Shown piece by piece: positions 6,409-9,207 of a DNA stretch of 9,207 nucleotides. A model generated the notes under the pieces. That model was not told the DNA's origin, searched no databases, and saw only the letters and a program-made list of their open reading frames with translations. The stretch spans positions 1 through 9,207 of the forward strand of contig JBMNCO010000213.1 of assembly GCA_049366815.1 (NCBI GenBank), written 5' to 3'. The stretch's first letter is position 1; each line of letters opens with the position of its first letter. Made by a program: the position numbers and the translations under genes. This stretch comes from CAYNYM01 sp049366815. Its GTDB lineage: Bacteria; Desulfobacterota; DSM-4660; Desulfatiglandales; HGW-15.

Positions 6409-7200
6409 ATGAAACAATTGATCAATAAAGAGCGCGTGTATCGCGTCCAGGCTCTTGAAAGGGCCTTGGACATTCTGGATTGTTTCACCTTTCAAAACAG
6501 GGGTTTCAGCCTCTCAGAGGTCGCATTAAAGACCGGACTCAATAAGACAACGGCGAAACGCCTCATTTCCAACCTCAAGGCGCGGGGATATTTGCAGCAG
6601 GATTGCGTCAGCAGAAAGTATCATTTGGGGTTACGTTTGTTTGAACTGGGCGGCATTGTATTTTCTTCTTTTGATCTGCGCAAGGCCGCCGCCCGCCATA
6701 TGGACAGGCTTCAAGAAGAGACAGGTGCAACCGTATTGCTCGGGATCGCAATGGAAGATCAACTGGTCTACCTGGACAAACGGGAAGGACTGGGGATCAT
6801 CCGCATCTCATCCGAGATCGGCTCGCGAAGGCCTCTTCACTTTGGTATGCTGGGAATGATCCTCATGGCCTATCTGGAACCCCAGGATTTGGATAGAATC
6901 CTCAAAAACGCACCACTGGAGGCCCATACCCCCGTGTCTATTACCGACAATCATGCCGTTCGCCTGCGACTGGAGCATATTCGCAGCCAAGGGTACGTCC
7001 TTGAGAAAGGAGAGGCTCATGAAGACGTCATCGGCATTGCAGCACCGATCAGAAATCACTCGCGTCAAGTCATTGCGGCCCTGGGCATCGCCTTGCCTGC
7101 AAGCCAGAGTAATCTTAAGAGCAATTTCAGCGCATTTATCGATCTGCTGAGAAGTACGTGTCAAGAGATTTCATCGGATTTGGGATATTTGAAGATCTGA
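6409..7200 (+). CDS. IclR-family transcriptional regulator (second)
   Basis: 263 residues, usual length for the family. Residues 10-75 form the winged helix: 'FSLSEVALKTGLNKTTAKRL' (33-52) is the helix-turn-helix and 'CVSRKYHLGLRLFELG' (66-81) covers the wing and the start of the linker helix. Residues 88-255 form the effector-binding domain, with 'RPLHFGMLGMILMAYL' (141-156) and 'EAHEDVIGIAAPIRN' (202-216) as landmarks. It differs clearly from the IclR protein at 3721-2891 in the helix-turn-helix and ligand-pocket segments, so the two are not recent duplicates. There is no obvious Shine-Dalgarno before the ATG at 6409, so expression may be weak or the message near-leaderless. It sits between the ligase and the TRAP genes on the same strand and probably controls one or both. 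Effector unknown. Confidence 0.92.
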   Translation: MKQLINKERVYRVQALERALDILDCFTFQNRGFSLSEVALKTGLNKTTAKRLISNLKARGYLQQDCVSRKYHLGLRLFELGGIVFSSFDLRKAAARHMDRLQEETGATVLLGIAMEDQLVYLDKREGLGIIRISSEIGSRRPLHFGMLGMILMAYLEPQDLDRILKNAPLEAHTPVSITDNHAVRLRLEHIRSQGYVLEKGEAHEDVIGIAAPIRNHSRQVIAALGIALPASQSNLKSNFSAFIDLLRSTCQEISSDLGYLKI

Positions 7201-7303
7201 GCGTTGCTCTGTCTCTCAAAACGGTACACGGGGCGCTGGGCCTCTCTGTTGGATTCCTGAAAACTATTCAATCCTAATCCTATACAGCCCTTGGGCGAAT
7301 ACA

Positions 7304-7319
7304 GCAACACCGTTGTTTC
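7304..7319. promoter_or_regulatory. Near-palindromic site upstream of dctP, possible operator
   Basis: GCAACACCGTTGTTTC has dyad symmetry at 12 of 16 positions, with core AACACCGTTGTT symmetric at 10 of 12. It lies about 20 nt after the weak TATACA box and 150 nt before dctP. It could be a binding site for the neighbouring IclR protein; no second copy was found to support this. Confidence 0.25.
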
Positions 7320-7334
7320 AACATCTTTTTCGGG

Positions 7335-7355
7335 ATCACCCGCAAAGGCGGGGAT
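7335..7355. repeat. GC-rich hairpin resembling short interspersed palindromes
   Basis: ATC-A-CCCGC (7335-7343), loop AAAG, GCGGG-GAT (7348-7355) forms an 8-bp stem with one bulged A. It has no T-run. It resembles the short 'cccgc...gcggg' palindromes that are dispersed in many bacterial genomes. Only one copy is present in this window. Confidence 0.35.
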
Positions 7356-7452
7356 TAAATCGGCCCTTTATGGAATCAAAGCCAAAGAAAGGAGGTCTGA
7401 AAGACGCGGCGAGACAAGACATAGAGGATGTAAACCGGGATCTAGAAATTCG

Positions 7453-7460
7453 AAAGGAGG
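7453..7460 (+). promoter_or_regulatory. dctP: Ribosome binding site that fixes the dctP start
   Basis: AAAGGAGG lies 8 nt before the ATG at 7469. None of the in-frame upstream starts (TTG 7313, ATG 7370) has a comparable site, and only the 7469 start puts a signal peptide at the N-terminus. Confidence 0.85.
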
Positions 7461-7468
7461 AAATCAGG

Positions 7469-8563
7469 ATGAGGCATAAGAGTCTATTAGTAATCGTTGG
7501 AATCGTTTGTATCATGTTTATGCTCACTTTTTCACCCTTTGACAAGGCACAGGGCGCCCCCCAGGTCATAACTTTCAAAATGGCCAACTATTTTCCACCC
7601 CCGTCAGGACAATCCAAGATCTGTGAAGAGTTTGCCGCCGAACTGGAAAAACGCACCAACGGCCGGATCAAGATCCAGTACTTCGCCGGTGGTTCCCTGC
7701 TCAAGGCCACGGGCATTTACAAGGGCATCACCTCCGGTATCACGGATATGGGGTATTCCCATGTGGAATACACACCCGGCCGCATGCCGGTCACCGAGGC
7801 GTGCGATCTCCCCTTGGGCTATCCCAGCGCGTGGGTGGGCGCTCAAGTGGTCACTGACTTCTATGGTCAGTTCAGACCGAAGGAATGGGACGAGATGCAT
7901 ATCATGTGGATGAACACCAGCAACCCCAACGTGATGATCACCACGAAGCCCGTCAGAACGCTTGAGGACATGAAGGGGCTGACCATCAGGGCACCGGGCC
8001 GGATCGGAGATACGGTTGCGGCATTGGGAGGGTCCCCGGCACCCACGCCTGTCATGGAGACTTATGACGCCATGTCCAAGGGAGTCGTTCAGGGTGTGAA
8101 TATCCCCCTTGAGACCCTCAAGACCTTCCGTTTTGGGGAGGTGGCAAAATACGTCACGGCGACCTGGCAGGTGGGAAACCTCTACACCTTCTACATGGGC
8201 ATGAACAAGAACAGCTACAAAAAGTTGCCCCCTGACCTCAAACAAATCTTTGATCAGCTCTGCGGGGAGTTTAAGGAACGCAATGCCCTGATGTGGAATT
8301 CCATCGATTTTGTGGGCAAGGAGTTCGGCCAGGAAAAGGGTATGGAATTTATCGAGCTTTCCCCTGAAGAGGCGGAAAAATGGCAAAACGCCACGGAACC
8401 CGTCATTGAAAACTACGTTGCGAGCATGGTCAAGGCCGGCTATGCCGAGTCGGAGGTCAGGGGTTGGATCCAGTTCCTGAGGGACCGGATCAATTACTGG
8501 ACCCAAAAACAGATTGACCTCTACATCAAGTCTCCGACCGGGCCTTCGGAAATCAGGCCTTAA
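7469..8563 (+). CDS. dctP: TRAP transporter solute-binding protein (DctP family)
   Basis: 364 residues from the ATG with the strong ribosome site. It is the periplasmic receptor of a sodium-driven TRAP importer for organic acids. Residues 1-30 are a Sec signal peptide: 'MRHK', a hydrophobic stretch (5-22), and likely cleavage after 'AQGA' before P31. The mature part starts 'PQVITFKMANYFPPPSG', typical of DctP. Other landmarks are 'FAAELEKRTNGRIKIQYF' (55-72), 'GITSGITDMGY' (86-96), and 'MKGLTIRAPG' (168-177), in which R174 is the expected conserved arginine that salt-bridges the substrate carboxylate. 'ALGGSPAPTPVMETYDAMSKGVVQGV' (185-210) is a family signature. The substrate is thus a carboxylate, but 'C4-dicarboxylate' should not be assumed: members near ligases often carry aromatic or other monocarboxylates. 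It is followed by a hairpin and then dctQ. An alternative start at TTG 7313 (52 residues longer) is rejected. Confidence 0.92.
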   Translation: MRHKSLLVIVGIVCIMFMLTFSPFDKAQGAPQVITFKMANYFPPPSGQSKICEEFAAELEKRTNGRIKIQYFAGGSLLKATGIYKGITSGITDMGYSHVEYTPGRMPVTEACDLPLGYPSAWVGAQVVTDFYGQFRPKEWDEMHIMWMNTSNPNVMITTKPVRTLEDMKGLTIRAPGRIGDTVAALGGSPAPTPVMETYDAMSKGVVQGVNIPLETLKTFRFGEVAKYVTATWQVGNLYTFYMGMNKNSYKKLPPDLKQIFDQLCGEFKERNALMWNSIDFVGKEFGQEKGMEFIELSPEEAEKWQNATEPVIENYVASMVKAGYAESEVRGWIQFLRDRINYWTQKQIDLYIKSPTGPSEIRP

Positions 8564-8575
8564 TCGGGCGGTATG

Positions 8576-8606
8576 GATGGGTCCCTTCCCCGGCGGAGGG
8601 CCCATC
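8576..8606 (+). promoter_or_regulatory. Intercistronic hairpin between dctP and dctQ
   Basis: GATGGGTCC (8576-8584) pairs with GGGCCCATC (8598-8606): nine base pairs including one G-U, with a 13-nt loop. No T-run follows, so this is not a simple terminator. A hairpin after the binding-protein gene is a common way to stabilise the upstream message or cause partial termination, giving more binding protein than membrane subunits. Function here is inferred from position. Confidence 0.5.
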
Positions 8607-8648
8607 AGCAGTTGAAAGGCCCTGAAAGAAAAGACAAGGGGGACGACA

Positions 8649-9140
8649 GTGCTTGAAAAATTCAAAAAAATAACTGAAACCTTCAGCGGCTGGCTCGAGT
8701 GGATAGGGGTTGTCGGGATCCTTCTCATGGTGGCGATTACCTGCGTGGATGTGATCGGCGCCAAGGTCTTTCTAACCCCTGTTTTCGGGGCCCTTGACAT
8801 CGTCATGCTAGCCCAGTTGGTGGCCATCTCTTTTTCCGGCGCCGCCACCTATGTCCTTGGAAGACATGTTCAGGTGGAATTCTTTGTGGCGATACTCCCC
8901 AGGCGCGCCCAGGCCGTTGTGGACGCCTTCATGCTGCTGTTGGGATTTGCCTTTTTTGTCGTAGTGGTCTGGAGGCTTTTCATGTACGGCCATTCCTTTC
9001 AAACAGGAGGGGAAGTGAGCGCAACCATCCGGATGCCTCTGCATCCCTTTGCATACGGCGCCGCCTTTGCAATCGTCCCGTTGTGTCTGCTCCAGGTGTG
9101 CGATTTCCTAATCTCTGTCAAGAGGGTTTTTGAAAAATGA
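8649..9140 (+). CDS. dctQ: TRAP transporter small membrane subunit (DctQ family)
   Basis: 163 residues, usual size for DctQ. Four membrane segments are visible: about 15-40 ('WLEWIGVVGILLMVAITCVD'), 48-70, 88-113 and 133-156. The segment 'GRHVQVEFF' (71-79), just after the second helix, is a typical DctQ feature. The start is a GTG at 8649 with AAGGGGG (8636-8642) about 6 nt before it; no ATG fits better. With DctM it forms the inner-membrane, sodium-coupled importer fed by DctP. The stop codon overlaps the dctM start (ATGA), showing translational coupling. Confidence 0.92.
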   Translation: MLEKFKKITETFSGWLEWIGVVGILLMVAITCVDVIGAKVFLTPVFGALDIVMLAQLVAISFSGAATYVLGRHVQVEFFVAILPRRAQAVVDAFMLLLGFAFFVVVVWRLFMYGHSFQTGGEVSATIRMPLHPFAYGAAFAIVPLCLLQVCDFLISVKRVFEK

Positions 9141-9207
9141 GCCCAATAACTACAGGTCTTGTCGGTATTGCTTTACTCCTTTTTCTCTTTCTACTCAAAA
9201 TGCCGGT
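9137..9207 (+). CDS. dctM: TRAP transporter large membrane subunit (DctM), 5' end only
   Basis: The ATG at 9137 overlaps the dctQ stop by the ATGA arrangement. The visible 23 codons read 'MSPITTGLVGIALLLFLFL' then LKMPV, the usual DctM N-terminus with its first membrane helix ending in a '-MPV' turn. DctM is the large transport subunit, normally about 420-430 residues with 11-12 or more membrane segments; the rest lies beyond the right edge. The gene order P-Q-M is the canonical one. Confidence 0.9.
   Translation, partial: MSPITTGLVGIALLLFLFLLKMP

Larger units (their letters stand above)
7201..7468. other. Leader region of the TRAP transporter operon
   Basis: The 268-bp gap before dctP shows no clear terminator for the upstream regulator and no strong promoter; TATACA (7281-7286) is a possible -10 with a poor -35. 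It contains a near-palindrome (7304-7319) and a GC-rich hairpin (7335-7355), listed separately. The dctP frame stays open upstream to a TTG at 7313, but the predicted extra residues are charged and would mask the signal peptide, so I treat this as untranslated leader. Confidence 0.6.

Noticed and set aside
7313..7468. 52-residue N-terminal extension of dctP from TTG 7313
   Set aside because: It would bury the signal peptide behind a charged segment. A strong AAAGGAGG directly before ATG 7469 gives a normal exported DctP.
7604..8848. 414-codon open frame on the minus strand, longer than dctP
   Set aside because: It is antisense to dctP and dctQ, which have a signal peptide, family signatures and ribosome sites. 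Its translation is low-information and shows no recognisable domain; long antisense frames are common in GC-rich genes.
1..9207. CRISPR array, tRNA, rRNA, insertion sequence, phage or toxin-antitoxin genes
   Set aside because: No regularly spaced repeats, cloverleaf-like segment, transposase, integrase or terminal inverted repeats were seen on reading both strands.

Overview
The window reads as part of an anaerobic catabolic locus, probably from a Desulfobacterota-type bacterium (sulfate reducer, syntroph or Geobacter relative). The reasons are a tungsten AOR-family enzyme of the BamB branch with a 12-cysteine ferredoxin partner, a TRAP transporter, a CoA ligase and IclR regulators, all in moderately GC-rich coding DNA. 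The taxonomic call is inference, because no rRNA or marker gene is present.

Left half, minus strand (read right to left): an IclR regulator (3721-2891), a translationally coupled 69-residue protein of unknown function (2888-2679), a 652-residue BamB-like AOR-family oxidoreductase (2596-638), a three-cluster ferredoxin of BamC type (622-68), and the first 11 codons of a further gene (33-1) whose N-terminus resembles Hdr-like Fe-S proteins. The tight spacing suggests one operon that runs off the left edge.

Middle (3722-4572): an 850-bp divergent intergenic region with a very AT-rich core. It carries promoter-like sequences in both directions and a candidate IclR operator. I find no credible gene in it.

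Right half, plus strand: a carboxylate-CoA ligase (4573-6180), a second IclR regulator (6409-7200), then a tripartite TRAP transporter: DctP solute-binding protein (7469-8563), DctQ small membrane subunit (8649-9140) and the start of DctM (9137 to the right edge).

Taken together: TRAP imports an organic acid, the ligase converts it to a CoA thioester, and the BamBC-like module with an Hdr-like partner performs a low-potential redox step on that thioester or a derived aldehyde/acid. Two IclR regulators would sense the substrate or its CoA ester. The substrate cannot be read from the sequence. An aromatic or alicyclic carboxylate is the most natural guess from the BamBC relationship. The combination of a BamBC paralog, an unknown small protein, a dedicated ligase and a dedicated TRAP importer is the most interesting aspect of the window.
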